The translations under genes were made by a program, and so were the position numbers. A DNA stretch of 64,000 nucleotides. Origin: Aquatica leii. Taxonomy: Eukaryota > Arthropoda > Insecta > Coleoptera > Lampyridae. Of the stretch, positions 9,405-22,099 are shown in pieces; the stretch's first letter is position 1; every line of letters begins with the position of its first letter. The stretch covers positions 264,799,177-264,863,176 of the forward strand of contig CM069432.1 in NCBI GenBank assembly GCA_035610365.1. Reading direction: 5' to 3'. Below the pieces are notes generated by a model that had not been told where the DNA came from, searched no databases, and worked only from the letters and a program-made list of their open reading frames with translations.

Positions 9405-11050
9405 TTTTTTCTAACAATCGGTTTATTTAAATATAATTGTTAAATGATCTTTCCGAGTTGAATACCTTAGTTTAATTCCAATTGTTAATTGTCAGTAATG
9501 ATGTAAATTGGTTTACAAATAAAAATATTTAGTTGTCGTTATGTATTAGTATAATTTGATTTTTAAATAAAGGTACTGCATCGGTTAACTTGTTTAATAA
9601 GTATAAATGAAGTGGACTTGTAATGAATATTGTAGCGGCGTGTTAATAAAACATTTGTAATATTTATCATCTCTTATAGTGTACTTTAAACCTTTAGTTT
9701 ATGGGATGAGCTATGAAATAAACAATACTGGAAGTTAATTTCTTGTATAATTAAAAATAAAGCTGTAGAATATGATAATATTGTTTTAATAAATCAAGAC
9801 CAACATCCATCTGGTAAAAGTAAATGTAAGATAAGATTATACAGGATGAGTTTAAAAAAACTGGTTATGTTCTCAGAAGAGTTCATTATTGGCAGATTCG
9901 ATAAATGTCTTTACTTTAAAAGGTACTGGCATCTGCTTACGAACGTTTAATTTGTACTTGCAAAAAGTTTTCGAAGCTCTGTATAACACAGTGTTAGGTT
10001 TATCCCAAAGCCAAGAAAAACAGACTGATACTAGGAATTTGCAACGGGAACGACCACGACAGACTATCAGACTCGTTCGATTTGTCAAAACAAAAAGATT
10101 AACCGACCAATATTAACAAAGAAGCGTTCGATAACACGTATGCCAGTCACCTAGAAAATAAAGCAAAGAAGACTTCTGAACGATCTCGTGGAGCGTTACT
10201 CAAATTGTATTTTTTTACGATTTTCCATTGATTTACAAAGAACTTTTCGTTATGTCGTACACTGCCAAAATATGTCAGGAAAGATGGACGGTCAACACCT
10301 GAAAGCTACGTCCTCAACGGATACTTATATTAATAGACGCGTAGATGTACACCGTGGTCTGTTTGATCCGCATTTACAGAAAACTAGCGACATTGGGAGA
10401 GCAGATTGAGATGAGAAGATGCGGGTCGTACTGAACGATAACGGATCACATCCGTTGTAATGGAGCACTTGGCAACTAGGAGAAGACGGCGCTACCACAC
10501 TGACAGATCGACTTCAGACAGCGGGAAAGATGAAGTTGGCCAATGAATACGAAAACTTCAAGAAGGAAGTGGTGGGTATCAAGGGTTATTAGTAATTACC
10601 CGTTATTCAAATTTTGTCTTGTTTTGAAGGTATTGGTCGAGTTAGCTTATGTAACGGGTACTTCTTTTTTCTGATTCTTGCTTTTTATTACAACATATAA
10701 ATTACTATTTTGTTATCGCTTGTAATAACACGAAAATGGCATTTGTTATTAACTGAAGAAAATATATATACAGTGTGACTTTCTCTCGTTGACTGTTGTT
10801 ACTTTTTCTTTAATCTGTTCAATGGTGGGTTCAGAAATACCCTTGGTGCCTCCGCGCCGAGAATTTTGCCAGTAAAATGGAGTGGCGCTTATTTTCTTTC
10901 TTTTTTCTATTATAGCATCTACAACCACGTTCACTCACCGACATCTCATTTAGCCGTGGTTGTTACTAACAGGGCTCACTACAGCAAAACGTTAGTAACA
11001 AACACTTCGACAAAAAACATACCAACTGTAGAGCTCTAGTGAATTAAAAC
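9405..11050 (+). other. Intergenic, unassigned repeat-like DNA
   Basis: Between the first gene and the tandem array. Scattered open stretches at 9889-10116 and 10188-10409 have no recognisable protein content. Composition becomes less AT-rich from about 10250, suggesting old repeat insertions, but no ends were found. Confidence 0.45.
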
Positions 11051-11059
11051 TCATAGCGG

Positions 11060-12868
11060 GAACGAGCGAGTTGACCATTTATGACAGAATACCATAGCAA
11101 AACGAAACGAGAGGTGGAACTTGGCAGATAGCGGAAGCCACATTTTTCGGTTCATACACTCGACCGCCACACACTGCAGCTAGGATTTTAAAAAAAGGCC
11201 GCAGCACGAAAGGACAACTTTCAAACTACCAGAGGACATCATGTACTGCAAAGATTTTATCATGACTTTAAGAGTACTCATTGACAAGCGGTTTGGATGG
11301 ACTCCGCATGATGAGGGCCGAAAACTTGCTAACGAGATTGGTTTGGTGGCTTCAAATCAAAATCCGCTTCTAGGATTCACGAACGAGCTGGAGGAGGAAG
11401 GATGCAACCTGAACGCTAATAAATACCGAACGGATAAATAAGCATACAGCACGGAGTCCGCTTTTGTGATAAGCAACTTACTGCCGCTTGATTTGTCTTA
11501 CGGGAAACTGCTGACATCGGAAGAGCACAAAGAGAAGGAGGAAACCGTTCAGTACGGTCATCTGTTGTGAAAGTGCATCTGTCAGCCTTGGCATCTTTCC
11601 GAGTTGAACTAGGAGAAGAATACGGTTTGCCGCTGCTACCGTGACGACAGAAACGCAAGAGGTACTAAATCGATATCAAGAAATCACCGCAGCAAAGATG
11701 AGCTGGTTAATAGTGCAACAACATCTAAAGCGAATTGGTAAATATTATAGGAGCGCTTTGACATGTTGCAAAAACCGAGCACATTTCGAAGATCGCAACG
11801 ATAGTCTCTGATCTAAAGATGTGCTTGAGGCACTGATTAAATAGAGCAGGTTCACCAAGTGTTCGATGGCATCAACGTCGACTACAACCGCATATCGACG
11901 ACCAGAAGAAAATCATCGCAAAATGGGACAAGAGGAACAGCACGGCGATAGCAGACGACTTTCCTGTTTATACCTACAATCGAAATAATAAAATCCGTGC
12001 CTATAACACTCGATCACTACACGGTGCAGCTATTGACTGACATCGGTGAGACTGGTGTGGCTAAATAACGATTGCGGGATCACGGAGAGATCGCCAACTC
12101 TAGATCGATTAAAGCAATACGCTAACGAAAACGAAAAAAACGTCAAAGAACAGGTAGGCGGATTAAGCGGAACAATAAAGGCGGGTAGCGAACGCATTAA
12201 AGGTAAGTAAAAAACCAAAAATTCCGATAGAGGAATTGGTTAATAGCGCAACAACTTCTAAAGCGAATTGGTGAACATTTAGGGAGCGACTACATTCCGA
12301 GGAGCGTAACGAGTGTCTCCGATTCTAGAGCTGTGTTCGAAGCACTTGCTAAACAGAGCAGGTTTACAAAACAATGGAAGCAGTCATGGTCGATGACATC
12401 AACGTCGACTACGATTTTATATCAAAAACTGAAAAAAAATTATAGCAAAATGGAACAAGAGGGGGAGCACGGCGATAGCGGAAGACGCACTCTCCGGTTC
12501 ATACCTACAATCGCAATAAAATCCATCTCTATATAGCACTCAATCGCTACACACTGCAGCAAAGAAGCTCTGATCTACTGCTCGCATAGGCAACGATAAC
12601 GCGAGATTGCGTACGCCGGGCTGACAACGGTCGGACTGTTAAGGCCAAACAACGATTGTGGCATTACGGAGAGAGTAATGGTACGAACTAAAATGTATCG
12701 CCCACTCTAGATCGATTAAAGTTGGATAATACGCGAACGGAAACGACGACAGGGAACGGGTAGGATAGACGAAGCGGAACAATAAGGGTACACAACAAAC
12801 GCGTCAAAAGTAAAATATTGCAACCGTAAATTCCGATAAGGGAATTTCTTAACAATGCAACAACGTCT
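11060..12868 (+). repeat. Tandem array of a 0.55-0.6 kb non-coding unit, left block
   Basis: Recurring landmarks in fixed order: a GGAATTGGTTAATAGCGCAACAAC box (11700, 12232, 12842), a segment with AAACAGAGCAGG then CAGTCATGGTCGATG, a segment GGCGATAGCGGAAGACGC followed by CACTCGATCGCTACAC, and GGCCAAACAACGATTG with ATCACGGAGAG. The box spacing gives units of about 530 and 610 bp. The copies are diverged and the first (from about 11060) is partial. No conserved reading frame. Family unknown. The right side continues at 14688 and 15771 after two insertions. Confidence 0.65.
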
Positions 12869-14687
12869 TGTAACCTGCGTTTGAATTATTTTTGTAAAAG
12901 ACCCCGTAAGTAGATCCAACTGGCTGAATTTGCGTTTTTTTTTGTACGTTTGATTAGTTCGAGGTAGCATCGAAAACGTTTTGCTTGTTATTTTATTACG
13001 TGTGATTTAAGTTTATTGGTATTTCAAGTTATTTTACAGTTGTTACTGGTAACTTTTTTTTGAATGCATTAAGTTCCGTGGTTTTGATTTTGATTTAGTA
13101 TTTTACTTGTTTATCTCAGTAAAATAACAATTCTATATAATTTACGACTTCCTTTTGGAATGTAATTTGATCCATTTTTCTTGGTATTTATACTTTGTTT
13201 ATGTTGGGTTCTTTTATAAGAGCGATTGCGAACCACCTGCAATTAAGCGAACTAAGCATTTTTGGTGAGAAATATTCCTGTCGTAGGTCTACGTGATAGA
13301 ATTCACGTGGCCAATTATAGTTTTCATCTTTGTTAATTTAGTTCGTTTAATGTTCTATCTTTTACAAAGATTTTACGGCGCAAGTACATGAAATTAAGTG
13401 GGAATAAGAAGTTTTAAAAGAGGTAAAATTTTGGTTTTGGGGATCAATCAATCAATGATTATTGTTTCGGTGGCAATTAAGAAGTACCGGGTACCGTGAT
13501 GTAGTTGAGTAGTTAGGGTACTTTTACCCTATCGTTATGTAATACCGCGGAAGTTAGTTGGAACCGTGAAAATTAAGTGTAGTGGTGGAAAAGTTTGATT
13601 TTCCAAATTTCGTAGTTTACGGTTTAAGTAGACTTCATGGTTTCCAAAATTAAAAACTCACGTTTCAAGTTGGATATGCCATCGTTGGGTTGTGCTACAT
13701 CCAGTCTTCGCATTTGTGCGGATTTTATTTAAGTGTTAAAAAGAAAATTCTTCCGCCGGCATAGAAATTGTTTGGGGTACCTTTTCACCTGGCCACTAAG
13801 AACTAACCACAAGTTCCTTCCTGAAGTTACGACGAATTCAAGGTATTTATGTTGCACCATTTATTTAATCGTGAAGATATTAATTACGTGATTTAAGTGT
13901 TAAAAGCTTTGAATTTCAAGTAAAAATTACAAGTGTCTCGAATTGATTTAACGTTAATGTAACTAATTATTGTCCGTATTTAGCGGAACTGTGTTATAAT
14001 CCCGAGTTAAAAATTTATTAAACGGGACCGAATTTTCGATTCAAATTATATATATTAGTTTTATAAGTTTATTGCATTTTATATTTGAGTAATTTCGACG
14101 CGCACACGGCCGTGATTTTAGATGAATTAAGATTTATTAATTTGTGCTGTTTTATTTCTTTAAATTCTGTATTTTGTATTTTATTATTTTGTTTTGTGCA
14201 TTTATCCAAATAACTTCAACTTTTGTTTTGATCAAACGTTCATTTACGTACCTTTCGTTGTTTTGGTTAATTTTTGTTGATTACTATACTTTATTTTTGT
14301 GTCATTATTTTTTTTTGTGTTCAAATAAATGTTAAATTGTTAAATGTAAAGAGCTTTTAATTCCGTCGGCCTCCGCGTGTGTAACTTTATTAATTATTAC
14401 AGATTTTAGTGAGATACACTCTATCAAGGTAAGTCCGTTTAGAGTGTGTCCTTCAGAAGCGGACTTGTGGTTGGCAAGGGCCAGAAGTCCATTAAGCTTT
14501 ACTCCTTCCTGGCGCCCTTTGATTTCGACATTATTACTTTTCGATTTTGTGTTTTCGTCAAGTTAATCCAGTTCAATCACGAAACTTTTAAATATAACCC
14601 ACCCCGTCTCCATTGAGCTAGTGGCACAACATCGTTTATGTTACCTCATTTCAGGCAGTGACTTTTTTTTATCTTTGGCATGTAACA
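12869..14687 (+). mobile_element. Solo LTR, 1.8 kb, GTCT duplication
   Basis: Splits one repeat unit cleanly: left flank CAACGTCT (12861-12868), right flank GTCTAGAGCG (14688-). The insert begins TGTAACCTGC and ends GCATGTAACA, giving TGT...ACA ends and a 4-bp GTCT duplication (12865-12868, 14688-14691). It has no coding content and carries one AATAAA at 14324-14329. These are the marks of a solo LTR left by recombination between the two LTRs of a Gypsy-type element. At 1819 bp it is long for an insect LTR. Confidence 0.75.
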
Positions 14688-14802
14688 GTCTAGAGCGAAT
14701 TGGTAAAAATTAACGAATGTTCCGAAGAACGTAACGCTGTGCTTGAGACACTAGTTAAACAGAACAGGTTCACGCAGTTATCAAATCAAGCAGTGATGGT
14801 CG
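14688..14802 (+). repeat. Tandem-unit segment between solo LTR and LINE
   Basis: Carries the GAGCGAATTGGT box and the ACTAGTTAAACAGAACAGG segment of the repeat unit, ending in AAGCAGTGATGGTCG, the LINE target duplication. Confidence 0.7.
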
Positions 14803-15680
14803 ACTGGGAGAACAATTCCAACAAAACAAAGCTGAATGGAATCGTGTATTACACAGATGGCTCAAAAACCACTAAGGGCACTGGCTCTGGAGTGTACGGG
14901 AGCAATGGACAGGGCTGCAGAATTTCTGTAAGCCTAGGTCAAAAAGCGACCGTGTTCCAAGCCGAGGTATATGCAATCCTGACAGCATCTGCTCAACTAT
15001 TAAAAGAGAACCTTTCTAACAGGAGAATCTTTATAGTCACAGACAGCAAAGCAGCGATTGCAGCTTTAGAATCATATGTGGTGAACTCAGGGCTAGTACT
15101 TGAATGCACACAAATGCTAAACGCACTAGGTAGGTGTAATACAGTTACACTAGTGTGGGCACCTGCGCATGCGGGAATCGCGGGTAACCAGGTTGCTGAC
15201 GGGCTTGCCAGGGCGGCAAGCGCGAAACCACTCATAGGCCCTGAACCGGCTTGTGGGATTACATATAACACCGCCAAACAGGAGATTCAAGCAATACTCA
15301 CGAAAGAGCACTGCAGACACTGGTCGAAAGTCCCAGGACAGGATCATTCTAAGGTCTTTCTGGAAACCCCCGACGGGGGCTTAGCAACGTCCATCTTAAA
15401 GTTAAGTAGGACGAAGATCAAACTTGCGACAGAGATGGTGACAGGCCACTGTCGTTTAAACAAACACCTGCATAAAATGGGACTGACTGATAGCCCGTTA
15501 TGCAGGGGTTGTGGTGAGGAGGAAGAAACTCCATACCACGTCATCTGCCACTGTGAAGCTTTCACAAGGGCAAGGGAACGCCTACTTGGAAATAAAAAGA
15601 TTACACAAGAGGAAGTAACGAAGATTCGCCCTACTGCAATCCTGGACTTTGTCAAAGATACAGGTATTCTAGAAGGGTAG
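14803..15680 (+). CDS. LINE C-terminal fragment: RNase H and CCHC-like region
   Basis: The open frame starts in flanking repeat DNA (14700), so only residues from about 14803 on belong to the LINE. RNase H is intact in outline: YYTDGSKT with the first Asp, FQAEVYAIL with the Glu, FIVTDSKAAI with the second Asp, WAPAHAGIAGNQVAD with the last His/Asp. A C-terminal cysteine/histidine motif follows, CRGCG...YHVICHC, as in the I, R1 and Jockey groups. RT and endonuclease are missing, so it is inactive for transposition, although this 3' frame has no internal stop. Stop at 15678-15680. Confidence 0.85.
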
Positions 15681-15770
15681 AAAACATCGGGGAGCACAAT
15701 AGACCTACAGGTCGCGGTGCCGGGACCATATTGGAACCACCCCTAGGTAAAATAATAATATAATAATAAT
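14803..15770 (+). mobile_element. 5'-truncated LINE with RNase H, 15-bp TSD
   Basis: The 15-bp duplication AAGCAGTGATGGTCG lies at 14788-14802 and 15771-15785. The 968-bp insert holds only the 3' end of a non-LTR retrotransposon and ends in an AAT-type simple tail (about 15751-15770) instead of poly(A). Truncation at the 5' end with a TSD is the usual outcome of target-primed reverse transcription. The insertion is in a copy of the local repeat unit. Confidence 0.85.
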
Positions 15771-16640
15771 AAGCAGTGATGGTCGTTGACAAAGTTCCAA
15801 ACGCACTTTTCTTGGGATAACAGAGCCGATAACAACACGAATACTGGGGCAAGAGCGTCTTGATTTACTGCTCGTATACGCAACGACAACGCGGAATTGC
15901 GTACGGTAGGCTGACATCGGTCGGATTGGTATGGCCAAACAACGAATGTAGAATCACAGAGAGAATGATGGTACGATCTAAAATGGATCGTCAATTCTCA
16001 ATCGATTAAAGTTTAATTCAGCGGAAGTAACACGCGAACGAAAACGGCGACGGGTAGGATGAACGCGTCCACGCAACTAAAAATTCCGATAGGGGAATTG
16101 GTTAATAAATGCAACAACTTGTAAAGCGAATTGGTTAACTGTAGGAGAGCGCTTTGACATGTTGACAAGCAAGTAAATTTCGAAGAGTCAGTGTTTCTAG
16201 GTCTGTGTGAGGCACTGGTTAAACAGAGCAGGTTAGCAAAGCAAGCAGCCATGGTCGATTTCAACTACAGCAATAGCAAAAAATTCGCGTTCCGGTTTAT
16301 GCTTACAATTGAAATTCATATTTATAGCATTCGATCGTTGCACGGTGCGGCCATTGACTGACTACTGCTGCTTCAAAACCTACTTTCTTTAGGATAGCAG
16401 AGCCGAGAACGATATGTGCGAATACGAGGACAAAGATATTCTGATTTGCAATTTCAACGCAGAATTGCTTACGCCAGGCTGACACTGGTCAATTGAGGGA
16501 TCACGGAGAGAATGATGGTACGAACTAAAATGCATCGCCAGTTCTCAATCGAATAAAGTTTAATTCAGCGAAAGTAATACGCCAACGAAAACAAAAAAAC
16601 AACGACAAGGAACGGGTAGGACGGAACAATAAGGGATGAT
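15771..16640 (+). repeat. Tandem array, right block
   Basis: Continues the unit after the LINE: GGCCAAACAACGAATG near 15934, GGGGAATTGGTTAATAAATG near 16093, AAACAGAGCAGG near 16220, CATTCGATCGTTGCACG near 16325. About one and a half units, diverged, non-coding. Confidence 0.65.
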
Positions 16641-17950
16641 CATTTTTAAATTTAAATTCAATCAAAGAGGCGGGAAACTACATAAGCACTGACACCTGGC
16701 GACAAGAACAATAACTACAAATCCGTTTTACGTTTGAAGAAGGGTTGCGCACGCTAAGGGTTAAAAGTCGAGTTGCAGAAGAGTTCCAGCCCGCGGTAGA
16801 ATCAGAATTATTAATATAAAATTTGTGTAATGTTTGGCTTTCTTTGTGTTTTGTGAAACTTTATGGGTATGTAACTAAAGGTATTAATTAACTAACGTAA
16901 ATAGTGATAAAATTAACTTAAATTTTTAAACACTTTGTATTAAAATTCCGGTGTTATAGAAACACTACATGTTTTCTTTGTTTTGGTAAAAAATTATTTT
17001 ATATGTATGATTCATTTGAAAATAAATTTAGGTGGAATTATTAAACGATGCTTATCACAAATTATTAATTAACATTATTAAATCGACATGTCTTGAAATG
17101 TAATTTAAATTCGTAGTATTTTCTTTATTTTATAATTTCATTTATGTGTAATTTTAGACGGAACATTAAGCGTCGTAAATTTAACTGTAATAATTAACTT
17201 ATCTATACTTAAATTTGAAGATTATTGAAAGTGGCTTTGTGCAGATGTTTCTTTGTTTGTGAAAAGAATCTATTTAAATTTCATTTTGTTTTTGATATCT
17301 ATATATCTTTGACGTGTTTTAGAATCAATTTGTCTAACCTATTAAAACATTTTCTCTGCACGTTATGTATGCTAATCTCTTACTTCAATTCTAAATTATG
17401 CATAACAATTTTTCGTACTTTTATAATTTGATATATAACAATATTGGTTAAAGTTAGTTGGTTCTTTCGATCGTAATACTTACCTATTGATGGTGATTCT
17501 AATGTGTTTGATAATAGGAAACAACACTAGTATATGGATTGCTTTGCAAAGTGTAGTATAATATTTTATGTGCCGTGAGGGTCAAACATCTTGAGGTCGC
17601 AGATTGCTTTCTGATAATGGACCCTGTTTGTATTTTATTTGAAGTAGTGTATCTTGATATGATATAGACAAGTGTCTGCTTTTATGTATTGAAGTCGCGG
17701 TAGGTTGTTTCCTAAATTTGTTTGTCCCGATCATTCACCTAAAAGCTGGGTTGCTTCCGTAACTAGGACCTCAGTACCTACTGACATGTAGTCAGTTAAC
17801 TAACTCTTCTTCTGTTTAATATAATAATGTTAGTGCACGTGTTTATATGTGTTGGGATTTAAACCTGTTATCATATCTGTGTATTCGTTTTAATTTAAAT
17901 TTGGGATGGCCTAACTTTCCGATGTTTATTGATATCTTTGATTTTTTATA
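16641..17950 (+). other. AT-rich spacer, nothing recognised
   Basis: About 1.3 kb without coding content. A slightly GC-richer patch lies at 16670-16800. The rest is T-rich and could be unique spacer or old repeat. Confidence 0.5.
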
Positions 17951-18161
17951 AGTTTAACTTCATTCATTGCCATTTGGCTTACAAATTTGGTCGTGTTGTC
18001 TATACATATATACTACATTTTCTTATCCCTTCTCCCCCCTTAACTTTTTCTTCCTGCTCCATACTTTCTCCATCCATTCCGCTCCTTTTCCGTTTTCATC
18101 TAAGATATCCACTGTTTTCATCACCTCTTCTCTTAATTCCCTGCATCTCTTTCTCATGTGG

Positions 18162-19782
18162 TTAAGGTCTTCCGTTTCTTCTCCACATAGCCTGCACAAC
18201 TTTTCTGGTTCTTCTTTCCAATATTTGTTCCCCTAACTCCTCAAGTTGCCACATCTGAACCTTTGCCACCATTTTTTTCCTTTTGTTGCTTTTAATCTCA
18301 CTGTCTTTTAAATATTCCGGCACCCCTTCACCCTTGATATCTTTATAATTCCTATTATATCTGCTCTCTTTTATCTTTGTCCATCTTTCTTGTTTTTCGA
18401 TGTCTCTATCTCTCCTTATTATTTCTTCTCTTGTCCCTACCCCCTCTTCTCTTAATCTCTCCACTTCTTCACTCGCGTACCCGTTTCTTTTGTAATACTC
18501 TTCTCTGCCCTCCTGCCCGTACTTCACTTTCCCTCCCTTTATCTCTTTCCAACATTCTTGCAGTATTTTGCAATCTGTTCTATCCCTCATTTCTTCCTCG
18601 TATTTTATTGCTCTTTTTCTTGTCTCAATCCTTATTTTTTCTATCTGAACCTCCTCTCTCACAATATACCCCGGTGTATCCCTGTCCAATCCTAACACCC
18701 ATCTCCAATATTTTTCCTGTAGCCCCTCTACCTCCCTCCACTCCTTCCAGCCCCATATTTCCGCTCCATACATTACCACCCCCTTTATTAATTTTTCGAA
18801 CAGCATTTTTCTTTTTTTTATATCCATCTTGAATACTCTTTCCCCCACACCCCAGACTTGTCCTATTAGCCTGTTTCCTTTCTTCACCCTTTCCTTTATG
18901 TGTTCTTCCACTGTATTATCCTGTTTCATCGTGTAGCCCAGGTATGTAAATTCCTTCACTTGTTGCACTTTCTCATCACTCCATCTCCACTCCTCTCTTT
19001 TTCTTTTCCTCCTTTTCTAAATATCATTATCTTTGTTTTCTCCGTGTTTACTTCCATTTCTTTTTTTTTTTCATATATTTCTCTAGCGTTTTCATCATCT
19101 CTTTCATTTCCTTTTCCTCCTTAGCCACCAGCACTATGTCATCCGCATACGCCAACGACCATACCTTAGCTTTCCCTACCACTATCCCTCCTGTCTGTTG
19201 TCCTCTCATTGTCTCTTCGTCTTTTCGAGATCCCCCGTATATACCGAGAACAGGCTTGGGCTCAGTGGACATCCCTGCCTCAACCCTCTCTTTGTTATTA
19301 ATTTCTCACTCTCTTCCCCATTCACTTTAACCCTGCTTCTCGTTTCTTTGTATATTTCCTCTATTCTTTGTATTAATCTTTCATTGATTTTTTTTCTTTT
19401 CATATATTCCCACAGCTTTTCCCTATTCACTTTGTCAAAAGCAGCTTTTAGGTCTATGAATAGTGCTACCATTTTCCCTCTTTTTTTTCTAGTTCTTTAT
19501 TTGCTAAGTGTTTCATTATATATATATGTTGTCTATCGCTCTTCTTCCTTTTCTGAATCCCGCTTGTCCGTCTGGTACCAAACTTCTTTCCTCTATTTCC
19601 TTCTGTAATCTTTCTTGCAGTATTGTCGCGTACAATTTGAATGCTGAGCTCAATAATGTTACCCCTCTATAATTCTCGACTTCATTTTTTTCGCCTTTTT
19701 TATGTATTGGGCATATTATTCCCTCTCTCCATCTCTCTGGGAATCCTTCCCCTTTCCATATTTTGTTTATTATTTCCGTCAT
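18162..19782 (-). pseudogene. LINE reverse transcriptase and C-terminus, broken
   Basis: RT blocks in order: FPERWREGIICPIHKKG, VENYRGVTLLS, LVPDGQAGFRKGR, then (new frame) VALFIDLKAAFDKVN with the motif A Asp, GLRQGCPLSPSLF, then (new frame) LAYADDIVLVA with the YADD active site. The last frame (18968-18162) starts at VKEFTYLGYTMKQDN and gives a 268-residue, Lys/Arg-rich tail with WR-rich segments (WRWVLGLDRDTPG). Three or more frame breaks. Catalytic residues are still legible, so decay is moderate. Confidence 0.85.
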
Positions 19783-20400
19783 CCTTTTTGCTACATTTTC
19801 TCCCCCGTATATCCACTCTTCTCCTTGTATCCCATCTTCTCCTGTCGCCTTTCCTTTTTTATATTCTTTATCGCCTCTATTACTTCTTCCTCCCTTATTC
19901 TATCCCTATCTCCTTCTTCTTGACTTACTACCGCGTCTTTCCTTTTTTTTCCTGCTTTTGTTCTTCCCCTCCCAACATGTTCCGAAAATATATCTCCCAT
20001 TTTTTAATTTTTATTCCCTTTGTCGTCCTGTTTTTTTCCTCTGCTTCTTTAGGTACTTCCATACATCTTCTTCCGTTTTTATTCCTTTAATCTGCTCCTC
20101 TTGTTTCTTTTTGTTTTCCTCCTTTTTTCTGTCGCATGTTTTTTTGTATATTTTTACTGCTTCTTTGTATTCTTCTTTTTTTTTCTTCCCTTTTTTCCAC
20201 TGTCTTAATGCTCTTCTTGCAATTTTCTTTGCTTCCTTGCATTCCTTATCCCACCATTTCTTCCATCCAGTTTTCTCCCCTTCCATTTTCTAAATCTGAC
20301 TCTCTCTGTTGCTTTCTCCATCATCTCTCTCATTTCCTCTACACTTTCTTGTAATTCCTTCCCTATCCATACCGTTTTCCCTATTCTCTCTTTATATCTT

Positions 20401-22099
20401 TTATACTCTCTTTTGTCCACTTTTTTTAGTTATGTACTTCTCCTCTTCCTCTCTCTCTTCTCTTTCCCTTCCTTCCATTGTCAATTCCAGTGGTTGATGG
20501 TCTGACTCTACTCTTTCTCCCACCTTAAATGTCTTTACCTTTTCTGCAGCCTCTTCATTTGTCATTACAAAATCTATTATTGATTCTCCCTTCCTCCTAT
20601 GTACGTAAATTGCCCCTTTCCATCTTCTTCTCTGTTCCCGTTCATTATTTCCCACCCTTTTTCGTTGCACAATTCCAGCAGTTCCTCTCCCTCTTTATTT
20701 ATCACCTTGTCCTTTGTTTGTCTCTTTCCCGTCCCTTTTCTTTCTTGTATTCCCCCTTCTTCCTCTATTCTTGCGTTGAAGTCCCCTCCTACTATTATCA
20801 ATTCCTCTTCCCTCTCTTCTATCATCTCTTCTATGTTTTTCCTTGTCTCTTTCATTCTACTGCTATAGACCGTCACTACTTTTATTTTTGTTTTTTCCCA
20901 CTGCATGTTCCTTTCTACAACTCCTCTTCTCTGTTGCACTTTCTCCTTCTTTTCCTGATTCAACCATTTTTTCTTATTCCCGTTATTATCCCCCTCTTTG
21001 CTCTCCCTTTTTCTTTTCTCTTTCTGCATGTTGCACCACCCACTCAAATTCCTCCGGCAACTCTTTTTCCCACCACTCCCACTCTTTTCCTCCATCCATG
21101 TTTCCTGTAATCCCACTACATCCTGTTCCTTGATGTACTTCCAGAAATCATGTTCCTTGTTTTTTATTCCTGCTACGTTCCAAAACAATACTCTCAGCTC
21201 ACTCACCTTCTCCCGTGCTTCTTCCTCACTTTCTTTTTTCTCCCTTCTTTTTCTTTTCCATTTCCATCTCTCATTATTCCTTTTCTTTGCCGTTTCGTCA
21301 ACTTTCCCTCTTTTACCACCCCCTTTGCCCTTTAGTTTTTGCCTTTTGGTTCTCCACTTTCTCTTCTCTTTCTCTGCACATTCCCTATCCTTGTCGTTCC
21401 ATATGTATCTGTCTCCGTCTATCTCCATTTTTCTGTACCCTACCCATACTCTTTTTCCTTCCGCTCTTTTTTCCACCGCTATGTTCATTATTTCTCTTTG
21501 CACTCTTCTTTCCTCCCATGTCAAATCGTGACTTATATATATTCTTGTATTCTTTAATTTCTTCTTCTCCTCTATTACCTTCTGTTTTTCCTCCCATCTT
21601 CCGATTTCCGCCACCAATATCTCATTTTTCTTCTCTTTGTTTATTACTGTCACTTTTTTCACCTCTACTTTTAAATTTAATTTTTCTTCCAGCATCACTG
21701 CTAAATCTTTTTGTGGTTTTTCACTTCTCCACCCCTTTATCACAATATTATTCTTTCTTTTCCATCTTTCCTCGTCTTCCGCTTTTTTCTCCAGTTTTTC
21801 TATCCTCTCCACCAGTTTCTCTTTTTCTTTCTCCCACTTCTTTTCTCTTTCTCCCATTTCTTTTTCATTTCTTTGATTTCTTTTCTTATTCCTTGCATAT
21901 TTTCTTCCATCTGTTTCATCATTTCTCTCATTAATTCTTTTAACTCCTCCATTTCTTTCCTTCCTCCTACTGTTCTTGAGGTTTTTCCTTCGCTCTCCTC
22001 CGATATCTTTTTAATGTCTGGTGATCTTATTGTTTTCTTTCCTCTTTCAAATATTTGTTGCCTTTCTTTTTCCTCTTCCTCTCTCTCTCTTTTATTCAT
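20401..22099 (-). pseudogene. LINE N-terminal coiled coil and AP endonuclease
   Basis: The first frame (22099 down) is a Glu/Lys coiled coil (KEMEELKELMREMMKQMEEN). It shifts near 21857 into a long frame with KNNIVIKGW, an RRM-like strand seen in LINE N-termini. The endonuclease then begins at LRVLFWNVAGIKN, with VVGLQETWME (catalytic Glu) and IIVGGDFNARI (catalytic Asp/Asn). Near 20600 the frame shifts again and the end of the endonuclease, SIIDFVMTN and ESDHQPLELT (terminal Asp/His), is in a third frame. All catalytic landmarks survive but the chain is broken at least twice. Confidence 0.8.

Noticed and set aside
14700-14802. Start of the 326-codon RNase H open frame taken as the LINE protein start
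   Set aside because: The first 34 codons are the flanking repeat unit, shown by the 15-bp TSD and by sister units at 12.3 and 16.2 kb.
18377-21934. Many + strand open frames rich in Ser, Phe, Leu and Pro
   Set aside because: They are the antisense of the purine-rich LINE coding strand; the minus strand has the endonuclease and RT motifs.
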